Shown one piece after another: positions 1-7,995 of a DNA stretch of 64,000 nt. The DNA lies in assembly GCA_963747335.1 (NCBI GenBank), contig CAVVEV010000012.1, forward strand, positions 310,001 through 374,000. Direction: 5' to 3'. Source of the stretch: Prado023 sp963747335. GTDB taxonomy: Bacteria; Actinomycetota; Actinomycetes; S36-B12; CAIYMF01. Made by a program: the position numbers and the translations under genes. The notes below the pieces were generated by a model. The model searched no databases. It was not told the DNA's origin and saw only the letters and a list, made by a program, of their open reading frames with translations. Positions within the stretch are counted from its first letter, which is position 1. Each line of letters begins with the position of its first letter.

Positions 1-54
1 CCGCTGCCCCCGGCTGGACGCAGGTCGCACGAGATCCGGGCAGGTCCGCCGCGC

Positions 55-1101
55 CTAGTGGCCTCCGGCGGCGATCGCGGTGCGCACCATCAGCTTGTAG
101 GGCATGGAGCGATGCTGTGCCTGGTTGACCGTCCCGACCACCATGAGGCCGAGCTGCGGGGCGCGGAACATGACCGTCCCCGAGGCGCCGGAGTGCCCGA
201 CGAACGATGGGACCCGGCGGAACCCCGTCATCAGCGGGGACATCCGGAACCGCATGATCCCGGTCCCGTACTCGAGCGGGTAGAAGATCCTGTGCCAGTC
301 GCGCTGCATCTCATCCAGCGTCGTGCGGGCGAAGAGTCGAGCGCCGAGGAACGCGTCGAGGAAGGTCACCCCGTCCTGGAGCGTGCTCACGATGCCCCCG
401 TCGGCCTGGACAGAGGCCATGGCCAGCGGAATGCGCAGCCGGGTAGCCCCATGGCGCAGGTCGGCCACCTCGTCGTACCGGCCGACGTCGGCGGGCGAGA
501 AGCAGTAGGTCCCGACGAGCCCGAGCGGTCCTGTGATGCGGTCGCGGACCGACTCCGCGAACGTGCGGCCGTCGACAACCTCGATGGCTGCGCCGAGCAG
601 CTGGTACCCGGTGTCGGAGTACAGACCCTTGCCGGGCGCGGCCGGCTTCATCTCGCGAGTCCATTCGAGCACGTCGTGCAGGTCCCATCCGAAGTCCGCC
701 TCAACGACGCGGGCGAAGGTCGTCGGACCCTCCGAGCGCTTGCCCTCGAAGTAGTCGGCCAACCCCGCGGTGTGCGCCATCACGTTCCGCACGGTCATTG
801 CCTGCCCACGATCCTCGCCGCCGCGGGCCATCACCAGGCCGCTGAGATCGAGGTCCGGCAGGTAGGCCGCAAGGGGGGCATCCCACTGCACTCGACCCTC
901 GTCGCGCAGCTGGGCCAGGATCGCGGTCACGTAGAGCTTGGTGGCGCTGGCGATGAAGAACGGGCGAGTGGGATCACCGTGGGTCAGGTCGATGCGCCCA
1001 TCGTCGGACCGCATGCGCCACAGCACCTCGCCGGACCTCGGGTCGGCGTCCACCTTGCGGATCATCGCTGCGATGCGCCCGGCGGCGCTCGTGCTGCTCA
1101 T
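55..1101 (-). CDS. Serine hydrolase, beta-lactamase/PBP4* family
   Basis: A 348-residue protein of the beta-lactamase-like serine hydrolase fold (class C / esterase / D-aminopeptidase group). The nucleophile motif SATK lies at residues 52-55, the second motif is seen in YSDTGYQLLG, and the third active-site motif in GHSGASGT near the C-terminus. No signal peptide or membrane segment is visible, so it is probably cytoplasmic, which argues against a true beta-lactamase. The ATG at 1101 is preferred over the longer reading because GGGGA stands 4 bases upstream. The substrate cannot be told from sequence. It is followed at a distance by an MFS exporter on the same strand, upstream in transcription; no functional link is evident. 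Confidence 0.85.
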   Translation of the reverse strand: MSSTSAAGRIAAMIRKVDADPRSGEVLWRMRSDDGRIDLTHGDPTRPFFIASATKLYVTAILAQLRDEGRVQWDAPLAAYLPDLDLSGLVMARGGEDRGQAMTVRNVMAHTAGLADYFEGKRSEGPTTFARVVEADFGWDLHDVLEWTREMKPAAPGKGLYSDTGYQLLGAAIEVVDGRTFAESVRDRITGPLGLVGTYCFSPADVGRYDEVADLRHGATRLRIPLAMASVQADGGIVSTLQDGVTFLDAFLGARLFARTTLDEMQRDWHRIFYPLEYGTGIMRFRMSPLMTGFRRVPSFVGHSGASGTVMFRAPQLGLMVVGTVNQAQHRSMPYKLMVRTAIAAGGH

Positions 1102-1285
1102 GGAGTCCCCATCCTGTCGTGTCGGGTCCGGATCGCCTCGAACTCCCACCCCAGCGGGGCGCACTCATCCTCAGCGCGCCGAACCCTGCCCGGAGGTTCC
1201 CATGATGGTGGGTGACCGTGGGCATGGATCCATGTCGACAGTGATTGCATCCGGCCGCCACTCGAACGGGAGTCTCGGCACTGCA

Positions 1286-2518
1286 TCAGGTAGCCGCGTC
1301 TGCATGGGCTATGAGGGACAGATGGGGCCACACGAGCGCGAGCGTGACGCCCGCACCGGCGAAGGCGAACCAGAAGGGTGCAGTCAGGCCCCAGCGTGCC
1401 GCGATCACGCCGCCCAGTGCCTGTCCGATCACGATGCCCCCGAACACGCACACCATGTACACGCTGCCGACGCGGCCCTGAAGCGCCGTGGGCGTGGCGC
1501 GCTGACGGACGGCCGTCGACACCGCGCCCCAGACGAACGCATAGGCACCGAACACCACCATGACCACCATGGCGACCCAGCCGATGGTCGTCAGGGCGAG
1601 GGCCAGGTGCGTGAGGACCTCGAGCAGAAGGCACACGCGCATGACCGTGGCAAGGTCGAAGTGCCGCTCGATCCAGTCGTACGCTCCGGTGCTCACCAGC
1701 CCTCCGACGGCGGCAGCGGTGGTGAGCAGCCCGTACCCGATGGCACCCATGTGGAGGTGATCGAGGGCGTACAGCACGAGCACCGACCAGGCGGCACCCC
1801 ACGTGATGTTGAACGCGACGATCACGATCGCGAGCGTGCGCACGGCGTCGTTGCCCAGGAGCCAGCGGACGCCCTCGGAGATGTCTCGCAGGACGTGAGT
1901 TCCAGCGGTGTCGCGGACCGCTCCCTGCGGGGTGGCGATCCGGGCGACCAGCCGGACGGACGCTGCCACCAGGACTGCCTGCGCAGCGAAGGGCCAGACG
2001 AGACCGAGAGCGAAGAGGAAGGCGCCCAGCGGAGGTCCGACGATCTGGTTGGCGAGCAGGAAGCTGCTCTGCAGGCGCGCGTTGCCCACCCCCAGGTCGC
2101 GGGGCTCGACCACCATCGGGAGCAGCGTCTGCGACGTCGTATCGGCGAACACCTCGGCAACTCCCAGGAGCAGCAGCGAGACCAGGATCAGCACGATGCT
2201 GACCTGGCTGGTCACGATCGCGGCACAGAGGATGGCGATCACCAGCGCCCGGGCAAGGTCGGCCACGATCACGAGCCGCTTGCGATCGACCCGGTCGGCG
2301 ATGGCCCCGGCGTAGAGGCCGAACACCAACCAGGGGAGCCGCTGCAGGAGGCCGGCCATCGCCACCAGGACGGGGCTGCTCGTCTGGGAGGCCACCAGCA
2401 GGGGTCCCGCGGCAAGCCCGATGCCGTCGCCGATGTTGCTGACCCAGGTGGAGCCGAGCAACCAGCGGAAGCTCGGCCCCATCCGCCTGGGGGCGATGCG
2501 GTCAGCGAGGGTGCCCAT
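1286..2518 (-). CDS. MFS transporter (EntS/MFS_3-like)
   Basis: A 410-residue integral membrane protein with about 12 hydrophobic segments. The loop between TM2 and TM3 carries GAIADRVDRKR, the classic MFS motif A. Overall resemblance is to the MFS_3 group (enterobactin exporter EntS and macrolide efflux relatives), so drug or siderophore export is the best guess; the substrate is unknown. No Shine-Dalgarno sequence precedes the ATG, but a TAGGCT hexamer at 2528-2533 (minus strand) lies 9 bases upstream, suggesting a very short or absent 5' leader. The gene is downstream of the tmRNA 3' end and has no obvious operon partner. Confidence 0.85.
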   Translation of the reverse strand: MGTLADRIAPRRMGPSFRWLLGSTWVSNIGDGIGLAAGPLLVASQTSSPVLVAMAGLLQRLPWLVFGLYAGAIADRVDRKRLVIVADLARALVIAILCAAIVTSQVSIVLILVSLLLLGVAEVFADTTSQTLLPMVVEPRDLGVGNARLQSSFLLANQIVGPPLGAFLFALGLVWPFAAQAVLVAASVRLVARIATPQGAVRDTAGTHVLRDISEGVRWLLGNDAVRTLAIVIVAFNITWGAAWSVLVLYALDHLHMGAIGYGLLTTAAAVGGLVSTGAYDWIERHFDLATVMRVCLLLEVLTHLALALTTIGWVAMVVMVVFGAYAFVWGAVSTAVRQRATPTALQGRVGSVYMVCVFGGIVIGQALGGVIAARWGLTAPFWFAFAGAGVTLALVWPHLSLIAHADAAT

Positions 2519-2693
2519 GAGAGCGAGAGCCTATCCACCCTCAGCCAGCAGGTTGCTGGGGCGCAGTCGAGGGGTCAGTGGCGAACGGCCAGGCAGCCGA
2601 TCGCCTCGCGCACAACGACGAGGACCACCAGCATCAGCAGCGGGCGGCCCTCGTCGGCAGCCAGGTGAGTAGTGAGTTTGGCTTGGTTTGGTT

Positions 2694-3070
2694 TGGTGGA
2701 GGTGCCGGGAATCGAACCCGGGTCCATCGGTGTCTCTCAGGGTCTTCTCCGGGCGCAGCCACGCTGGTGTGGTCTTGACCTCCGCGCTTCGTGTGGCACT
2801 GCGCGGTAACACGGTCCAGCAACTGTTAGGTGTTCCGTCCCACCCCGTTACCGGGCGGGTTGGTGAGTCTCCTCAATGACGGCGGATTCGGGGCGGAGAC
2901 GCCCCCGGTCCACCGGTCGCTTATCGCTCAGGCCGCGAGGGCCACAGTGGAGCGTGCGACAGTTGCGTTGTTGTTCGCAATTGTTTTTTGGCAGGTCGTT
3001 CTCGAGATAACTGCCATCCTCGGCCCGCTTCTCCCGTCGATCACAGCCGACGTCGAAACCTGTCACCCCC
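2694..3070 (-). ncRNA. ssrA: tmRNA (transfer-messenger RNA)
   Basis: The minus strand from 3070 starts GGGGGTGACAGGTTTCGAC, the hallmark tmRNA 5' end. It finishes at 2694 with a tRNA-like T arm (GGTTCGATTCCCGG) and encoded CCA. The first seven bases pair with CACCTCC before ACCA, closing the alanine-type acceptor stem. The tag frame ends in ALAA followed by TGA at 2928-2930. The longest plausible tag, resuming at GCG (2976-2978), is ANNNATVARSTVALAA; a shorter one, ARSTVALAA, would resume at GCA (2955-2957). The RNA rescues stalled ribosomes with SmpB, whose gene lies directly upstream in the same direction. Confidence 0.96.
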
Positions 3071-3103
3071 CTGTTGAGTTGTCACCGGCGAACCGGCTCC
3101 TCC

Positions 3104-3133
3104 AGAGTAGCGCCACCGCCTGACATAAGCCAA
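3104..3133 (-). promoter_or_regulatory. Putative tmRNA promoter
   Basis: Reading the minus strand, TTGGCT (3128-3133) and TACTCT (3104-3109) are separated by 18 bases, a reasonable housekeeping-sigma match. The predicted start near 3097 leaves about 27 bases to be trimmed from the 5' end, as expected for RNase P processing. It would let tmRNA be transcribed independently of smpB. Confidence 0.5.
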
Positions 3134-3177
3134 CGTCGACGTGGAACCCCCGCGAGGGCCGCAGCCCCGTGGCCCGA

Positions 3178-3654
3178 CTAGTGCCGCCCCTTCAGGTGCC
3201 GGCCCATCTCCTTGGCGATGTCGCGGTTGGCGTCGCGCTCAGCCAGCGTCTGACGCTTGTCGTAGGCCTTCTTGCCCCGAGCAAGGGCGATCTCCACCTT
3301 GGCGTAGCCGTCCTTGAAGTACAGCGACAGGGGCACCACCGTGTAGCCGCTCTCCTTGAGCTTGCGCTCGAGGCGCTCGAGCTCGGCCCGCTTCATGAGC
3401 AGCTTGCGCACCCGACGCGGTGCGTGGTTGGTCCAGGTGCCGTGGGTGTACTCCGGGATGTGCAGCCCATGGAGGAACAGCTCGCCATCGCTGAACTGCG
3501 CGAACGCGTCCACGATGCTGGCGCGGCCCGCGCGCAGGGACTTCACCTCGGTGCCGACCAGCACGATCCCGGCCTCCCACGTGGCATCGATGTGGTAGTC
3601 GTGGCGGGCCTTCTTGTTCTGGGCGACCAGCCGGCGCCCCTGTTCCCGCGGCAT
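3178..3654 (-). CDS. smpB: SsrA-binding protein SmpB
   Basis: A 158-residue SmpB of normal length. It binds tmRNA and delivers it to stalled ribosomes. Family features are visible: the N-terminal NKKARHDY, the EAGIVLVGTEVKSLR core, and a basic C-terminal tail (KKAYDKRQTLAERDANRDIAKEMGRHLKGRH) that occupies the empty mRNA channel. The ATG at 3654 overlaps the stop of the upstream M23 peptidase by one base (TGATG), indicating translational coupling. The ssrA gene follows about 100 bases downstream in the same direction. Confidence 0.97.
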   Translation of the reverse strand: MPREQGRRLVAQNKKARHDYHIDATWEAGIVLVGTEVKSLRAGRASIVDAFAQFSDGELFLHGLHIPEYTHGTWTNHAPRRVRKLLMKRAELERLERKLKESGYTVVPLSLYFKDGYAKVEIALARGKKAYDKRQTLAERDANRDIAKEMGRHLKGRH

Positions 3655-4922
3655 CAGCAGCGAACCGGTTCCTTGTCGCCGGCCCCGAACCAGCCCAAGG
3701 GGTTGTAGGGCGTGCCCCCGACGTGGATCTCGAAGTGCAGGTGCGGCCCGGTGGAGTAGCCCGTGCTGCCCACGTAGCCGATGATGTCGCCCTTCTTGAC
3801 CTTCTGCCCCTCCTCGGCACCGAAGCGCGACTGGTGGGCGTACATCGAGAACAGTCCGTTGCCGTGCGAGATCAGCGTGTGGTTGCCGTAGGGGCCGCCC
3901 GTGGCGTTGATGACGACGATGCCGGCCGCCGTGGCGCGGATCTCCGTCCCACTGGGGGCGCCCATGTCGACGCCGGTGTGACAGGACCGGTACCCGTAGA
4001 CGGGATGGACACGGGGGCCGACCCCCTGGCCGACTTTCACGCCTTCGATCGGCCACTGGAAGCCCTCGACATCCGTGGGGACGAAGCTCAAGCTGCCCCC
4101 GCTGGCGAGCCGGGCCGCCTCCGCCGCCGCCTGCTTGGCCAGGAGGGCTGCGATGCGCTGCTGCTCGGCCTGGACCGACTTGTACTGCTTGAGGACCTTG
4201 GCCCGCTCGGACGCAGCGACGTCCAGGGCAGTGGCCTTCTGGGCCACGAGGAGGTCGACCTTCAACTTCGCTGCTGCAGCACGGTCCCGGGCGATGTTGG
4301 CCTCGGACAGCGCGATCGCGGCCCGCTGGCGCTTGTCGTCGACCTGCTGGCGCAGGACCTCGAGGCGCGCCTCCTTGAGCGCGAGCTCGGCACGGGTTCC
4401 CGCCATCTGCGCCAGGGTCTGGTTGTTGGCCCGGGAGACTGCCTCGAGGGCTTGGGCACGATCGGAGAGCTCATCCGGGGTCCGCGCAGTGATCAGCAGG
4501 TCGAAGTCCGCGAACGCACCGTTCTGGTAGACGGCGCGGGCGAGGTTGCCCACCCTGCTCTGCAGGTCCTGGATCTGGAACTCGACCTCCGCGCGCTCCT
4601 GCTCGGCGCGGATGGCGGCCGCAGTGGCCTGCTCGAGCTCGGCCTGGGCGGCCCGGTCGGCATCCTCGGCGACCGTCGCCTCGGCCCGCGCCTTCGTGAG
4701 CTCCTCGCGCGCCGCGGGAAGCAGCGTGCGGACCTCCTCGAGGTCCTTGATCGCCTTCTCCACCTCGGAGTTGGCGGCCCTCAGGTCGTCCCCGGCCGCC
4801 GCGACGGCGGCATCGACCTTCGCCTTGTCCTCGTCCGTGTCGGCCGAGGCCGGACCCAGAGCAGCGACGCCGAGGGCGAGCACGACGGAGGCGATGAGGG
4901 CCACAGCCCGCTTTGCCCGCAT
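3654..4922 (-). CDS. Secreted M23 (LytM) peptidase with coiled coil, EnvC-like
   Basis: A 422-residue exported protein. The ATG at 4922 is chosen because AGGGGTGG lies just upstream. A signal peptide (RAKRAVALIASVVLALGVAALGPASA) is followed by about 230 residues of heptad-rich coiled coil dominated by A, E, R and Q. The C-terminal M23 domain carries the zinc ligands in HTGVDMG and HLHFEIH, so it is probably catalytically active on peptidoglycan cross-bridges, or an amidase activator if like EnvC. Position directly after ftsE-ftsX and this architecture match EnvC/PcsB-type partners that FtsEX controls at the septum. Mycobacteria use an NlpC/P60 enzyme in that role; the partnership here is inferred. 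Confidence 0.88.
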   Translation of the reverse strand: MRAKRAVALIASVVLALGVAALGPASADTDEDKAKVDAAVAAAGDDLRAANSEVEKAIKDLEEVRTLLPAAREELTKARAEATVAEDADRAAQAELEQATAAAIRAEQERAEVEFQIQDLQSRVGNLARAVYQNGAFADFDLLITARTPDELSDRAQALEAVSRANNQTLAQMAGTRAELALKEARLEVLRQQVDDKRQRAAIALSEANIARDRAAAAKLKVDLLVAQKATALDVAASERAKVLKQYKSVQAEQQRIAALLAKQAAAEAARLASGGSLSFVPTDVEGFQWPIEGVKVGQGVGPRVHPVYGYRSCHTGVDMGAPSGTEIRATAAGIVVINATGGPYGNHTLISHGNGLFSMYAHQSRFGAEEGQKVKKGDIIGYVGSTGYSTGPHLHFEIHVGGTPYNPLGWFGAGDKEPVRC

Positions 4923-4945
4923 CTGCCCACCCCTCATGCCTCAAG

Positions 4946-4978
4946 CGCCCCACCCGTGGGGCGTACTCTCCAGAGTAC
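4946..4978 (-). promoter_or_regulatory. Palindrome over a -10 box plus leader hairpin before the M23 gene
   Basis: GTACTCTCCAGAGTAC (4963-4978) has perfect 7-base arms. On the minus strand its left half reads TACTCT, a good -10 hexamer. Immediately downstream lies a second perfect repeat, CGCCCCAC-CC-GTGGGGCG (4946-4963), which would form a hairpin 24 bases before the start codon. Together they suggest a separate promoter for the M23-smpB pair with an operator and a structured leader. Confidence 0.4.
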
Positions 4979-5034
4979 CGCGCGTCGACGCCCTGTCCAC
5001 GTCATCGACCAGCACCGGGCCCATCCTGAGCCGG

Positions 5035-5943
5035 TCAGACGCGCAGGTACCGCCGCAACGTGATCAGGGCTGCCACCGACGCTAGCGTGACACCGGTCAG
5101 GAACACGACCGCAGACACCTGGGCCCAGACGTCCCAGCCGACGAAGTTGGTGAACTGGAAGCTGGGTGTCAGTACCCCGTCGACCAGCACCGCCTTGAGC
5201 AGCGCCAGCAGCCCGATCGCCACCAGGGCCCCCACCATCGCCGCAAGAGCCGCCTCGAGCAGGAACGGCAGCTGGATGTAGAAGTTCGAGGCGCCGACCA
5301 ACCGCATGATGCCGGTCTCCCGGCGCCGTGAGAAGGCCGCCACCCGGATGGTGTTGGCCACCAGCAGGACCGTCGCGAGGAGCATCATCCCGGCGATCAC
5401 CAGGGCCCCGGTCTGGAACCCGTTGAGGATGGCGAACAGCGTGTCCAGGACCCGGCGCTGGTCGTTGACGGAGTCCACACCGGGGCGTCCGATGAACGCG
5501 CTGGCCACGACGTCGTACTTGGTGGGGTCCGACAGCTTCACGCGGAACGACTCGGGCAGTTGGTCCGGGGTGATGTTGGACAGGATCGGAGCGTCCTTGA
5601 ACTGCTCGGAGAACCGCTCGAAGGCCTCGGCGGAGGACTCGTAGTAGACCTCCTCGACCAGCGGCTGCAACGACTCGAGGTCAGCGCGGATCTCCTCGCG
5701 CTGAGCCTGGGTGACCGGGCCCTCCGCGCACGAGATGACCTCGGACGTCGACCCGCAGAGGTAGATCGAGACCTGGACCTTGTCGTACCAGTAGTCCTTC
5801 ATGAGGTCGACCTGCGACCGGACCATGAGGCCCGCTCCGAACAGCGCCAGCGATACGGCCACCGTGATGACCACGGCGATCGTCATCGTCAGGTTCCGGC
5901 GGATCCCGGTGACCACCTCGCCCATCACGAACCTCACGCGCAC
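5035..5943 (-). CDS. ftsX: Cell division protein FtsX
   Basis: A 302-residue permease-like subunit of the FtsEX complex, with the FtsX topology: TM1 at about residues 19-41, an extracellular domain of about 130 residues, then three C-terminal TMs within the conserved FtsX/MacB core (VANTIRVAAFSRRRETGIMRLVGASNFYIQLPFL). FtsEX uses ATP hydrolysis to switch on septal peptidoglycan hydrolases. The extracellular part holds two cysteines (LCGSTSEVISCAEG), as in other actinobacterial FtsX proteins. A GTG start at 5943 is used, 31 bases after ftsE. The M23 peptidase gene follows 112 bases downstream. Confidence 0.96.
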   Translation of the reverse strand: MRVRFVMGEVVTGIRRNLTMTIAVVITVAVSLALFGAGLMVRSQVDLMKDYWYDKVQVSIYLCGSTSEVISCAEGPVTQAQREEIRADLESLQPLVEEVYYESSAEAFERFSEQFKDAPILSNITPDQLPESFRVKLSDPTKYDVVASAFIGRPGVDSVNDQRRVLDTLFAILNGFQTGALVIAGMMLLATVLLVANTIRVAAFSRRRETGIMRLVGASNFYIQLPFLLEAALAAMVGALVAIGLLALLKAVLVDGVLTPSFQFTNFVGWDVWAQVSAVVFLTGVTLASVAALITLRRYLRV

Positions 5944-5974
5944 GGGAGCCCCCCGACCTGGGTGAGGGGGCGGC

Positions 5975-6664
5975 TCATCGCGTGACCCCGTAGACGCCGC
6001 GGGACTGGTCGCGCACGACCTGTCCGTTCTCGAGCTCGATGACCCGCTTGCGCATCTGGTCGACGACGGCCGCGTCGTGGGTCGCCATCACCACCGTGGT
6101 CCCGGTCCGGTTGATCCGGTCGAGCAGGCGCATGATGCCCACGCTCGTCGCGGGGTCGAGGTTGCCCGTCGGCTCGTCGGCGATCAGGATCATGGGGCGG
6201 TTGACGAACGCCCGGGCCACGGCCACGCGCTGCTGCTCGCCACCGGAGAGCTCGTCGGGGTAGCGCCCCTCCTTGCCCGCGAGGCCCACGAGGTCGATGA
6301 CCTCGGGGACCACCTTGCGGATGTGGGCGCTCGGCCTGCCGATGACCTGCAGCGCGAAGGCGACGTTCTGGTACACCGTCTTGTTGGGCAGCAGGCGGAA
6401 GTCCTGGAACACGGCACCGATCTGGCGGCGCAGGTGCGGCACCTTCCAGTTGGGCATGCGGCTGAGGTCCTTGCCGGCGACGAACACGCCGCCCGACGTC
6501 GGCCGGTCCTCACGCAGCACCAACCTCAGGAAGGTGGACTTGCCCGAGCCGGATGCGCCCACGAGGAAGGCGAACTCCCCCTTGGTGACCTCCAGGCTCA
6601 CGTCGTCGAGGGCTGGGCGCATCTGCGTGGGGTAGTGCTTGGTGACGTTCGCAAAGCGGATCAC
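5975..6664 (-). CDS. ftsE: Cell division ATP-binding protein FtsE
   Basis: A 229-residue ABC ATPase. Walker A is GASGSGKS at 36-43, the signature is LSGGEQQR, Walker B is ILIADEPTGNLD, and the switch histidine is in ATHD. It powers FtsX at the division septum. The GTG at 6664 is chosen because GGGAG precedes it by 8 bases and the product then begins MIRFANVTKHY, the usual FtsE N-terminus; the longer reading adds an unconserved leader. In most actinobacteria ftsE directly follows prfB; here a sulfotransferase gene sits between them. Confidence 0.97.
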   Translation of the reverse strand: MIRFANVTKHYPTQMRPALDDVSLEVTKGEFAFLVGASGSGKSTFLRLVLREDRPTSGGVFVAGKDLSRMPNWKVPHLRRQIGAVFQDFRLLPNKTVYQNVAFALQVIGRPSAHIRKVVPEVIDLVGLAGKEGRYPDELSGGEQQRVAVARAFVNRPMILIADEPTGNLDPATSVGIMRLLDRINRTGTTVVMATHDAAVVDQMRKRVIELENGQVVRDQSRGVYGVTR

Positions 6665-6728
6665 GCGGCATACTCCCGAAGACGGATGGCTGCGGCCGGC
6701 GGCGAATATGCCGGACACTGCGGGAAGT

Positions 6729-7994
6729 CTACGGGGGGGTTCGCCCGTCGTGGTGCAGGCCACGGCCCCGTCGTGGGGTCAGGCGCCGGCGCGTCCCGCG
6801 ACGGATCCGCACCGACAGCTCGGCGGCCAGCTCGCGGGTCGTGGGCGCCCTCGGCGCCGTCCCCCCCATGGCCGCCCCGCTGGATGCAGCCGCCTTCTGG
6901 GGCGCCTCCGCGGCCTGCCGCTGCGCGCCGCGGATGGCCCCGAGCACGGAGGCGACCGCTGCGCTGATGGGCAGCTCCACCGGAGCACCCGCAGCACCGT
7001 CCACGTCGTCCCCCTCGTTCCGACCATCCGTGCCTGCGCGACTGCTGGGGACCTCGCCCAGGACGTCGAGGTCCCCATGGACGACGACCCCGAGCCCGGC
7101 GAGGGCAGCGGCCACCTCGCGGCCGTGCGACGCCACCCGCGCGAGGACGGCCGGCGGGGTGACGATCGGGGCCTCATCCGGTCCCGGCCGGCGGCTCTCC
7201 ACCATCCCAGCGGCTGCGCCGGTCCGGATGGTCCGCTGGTACGTGGGCCAGTCCCAGTCGGTGCTGACCTCGTTGAGGGACCGCAGCAGCTCGGCCTCGG
7301 CGGCCGTCATCGACCGGTTGGAGTCCGCTGCCTGCTCGTCGGGGACTCCCTCGGGAAGGTCGAGGAGTTGGCGGAAGGTGCGTAGCAGGAACCCGCGATC
7401 GGAGGCGTCCAGGCAGACCAGGTGCACCCGCTCGGCTCCGACCAGCTCGGACCATCGGCCCACGATCACCCGATAGTCGTTGCGCAGCCAGAATCCCGAG
7501 CGCCGCGCCCCCGGCTCCAGCTCCGCGAGGATCTGGTCCAGCCACTGCGTGTAGGTCGTCGTCCAGCCGGACTTCAGGTACTGCTGCCATGACGAGCTCA
7601 GCAGCGCGGCCATCGGACGCATCGTGAACACGACGTGCACGCGGTCGGCCCCGAGCTCGGCCATCATCCGAGCGGCCGCCGCGTCGGGGGTCAGCGCGAA
7701 GCTCTCGCTGGAGATCAGCACCCGGCCGGCGTGCCGGGTCGCCGCTCGGGCCAGCCGATCCCAGTCCCGCGGATCGGGATCCCAGCCCCCCTCGCGGCCC
7801 ACCCCCCAGGTCCGCTCGGTCATCGCCATGGCCGCCGGATGGTGCGAGCGCCGGCGCCCCGGATAGAGCACCCCGTGCTCGAGCAGCGCCGGGCGGCTGG
7901 CCGCGAAGGCAGACTGCAGCGCTGTGGTGCCCGTCTTGTGGAAGCCCAGATGCAGCAGGATCGCGTCGGCGGGAAGCGGCTGCGGGGCGGTCAT
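6729..7994 (-). CDS. Sulfotransferase family protein
   Basis: A 421-residue protein of the PAPS-dependent sulfotransferase / P-loop fold. The 5'-phosphosulfate-binding loop is GFHKTGTTAL at 17-26. The region VFTMRPMAALLSSSWQQYLKSG resembles the 3'-phosphate-binding segment (R...S). The last 110 residues are low-complexity, Ala/Arg rich and end in a strongly basic stretch. It would transfer sulfate to a carbohydrate, lipid or small molecule; the acceptor is unknown. The ATG at 7994 lies one base after the prfB stop, and ftsE begins 64 bases after its end, so it appears embedded in the prfB-ftsEX transcript. This insertion is unusual. Confidence 0.8.
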   Translation of the reverse strand: MTAPQPLPADAILLHLGFHKTGTTALQSAFAASRPALLEHGVLYPGRRRSHHPAAMAMTERTWGVGREGGWDPDPRDWDRLARAATRHAGRVLISSESFALTPDAAAARMMAELGADRVHVVFTMRPMAALLSSSWQQYLKSGWTTTYTQWLDQILAELEPGARRSGFWLRNDYRVIVGRWSELVGAERVHLVCLDASDRGFLLRTFRQLLDLPEGVPDEQAADSNRSMTAAEAELLRSLNEVSTDWDWPTYQRTIRTGAAAGMVESRRPGPDEAPIVTPPAVLARVASHGREVAAALAGLGVVVHGDLDVLGEVPSSRAGTDGRNEGDDVDGAAGAPVELPISAAVASVLGAIRGAQRQAAEAPQKAAASSGAAMGGTAPRAPTTRELAAELSVRIRRGTRRRLTPRRGRGLHHDGRTPP

Positions 7995-7995
7995 C

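Noticed and set aside
938..2668. A 576-codon open frame opposite the MFS gene
   Set aside because: It is antisense to a clear 12-TM transporter and has a low-complexity Asp/His/Arg composition typical of shadows.
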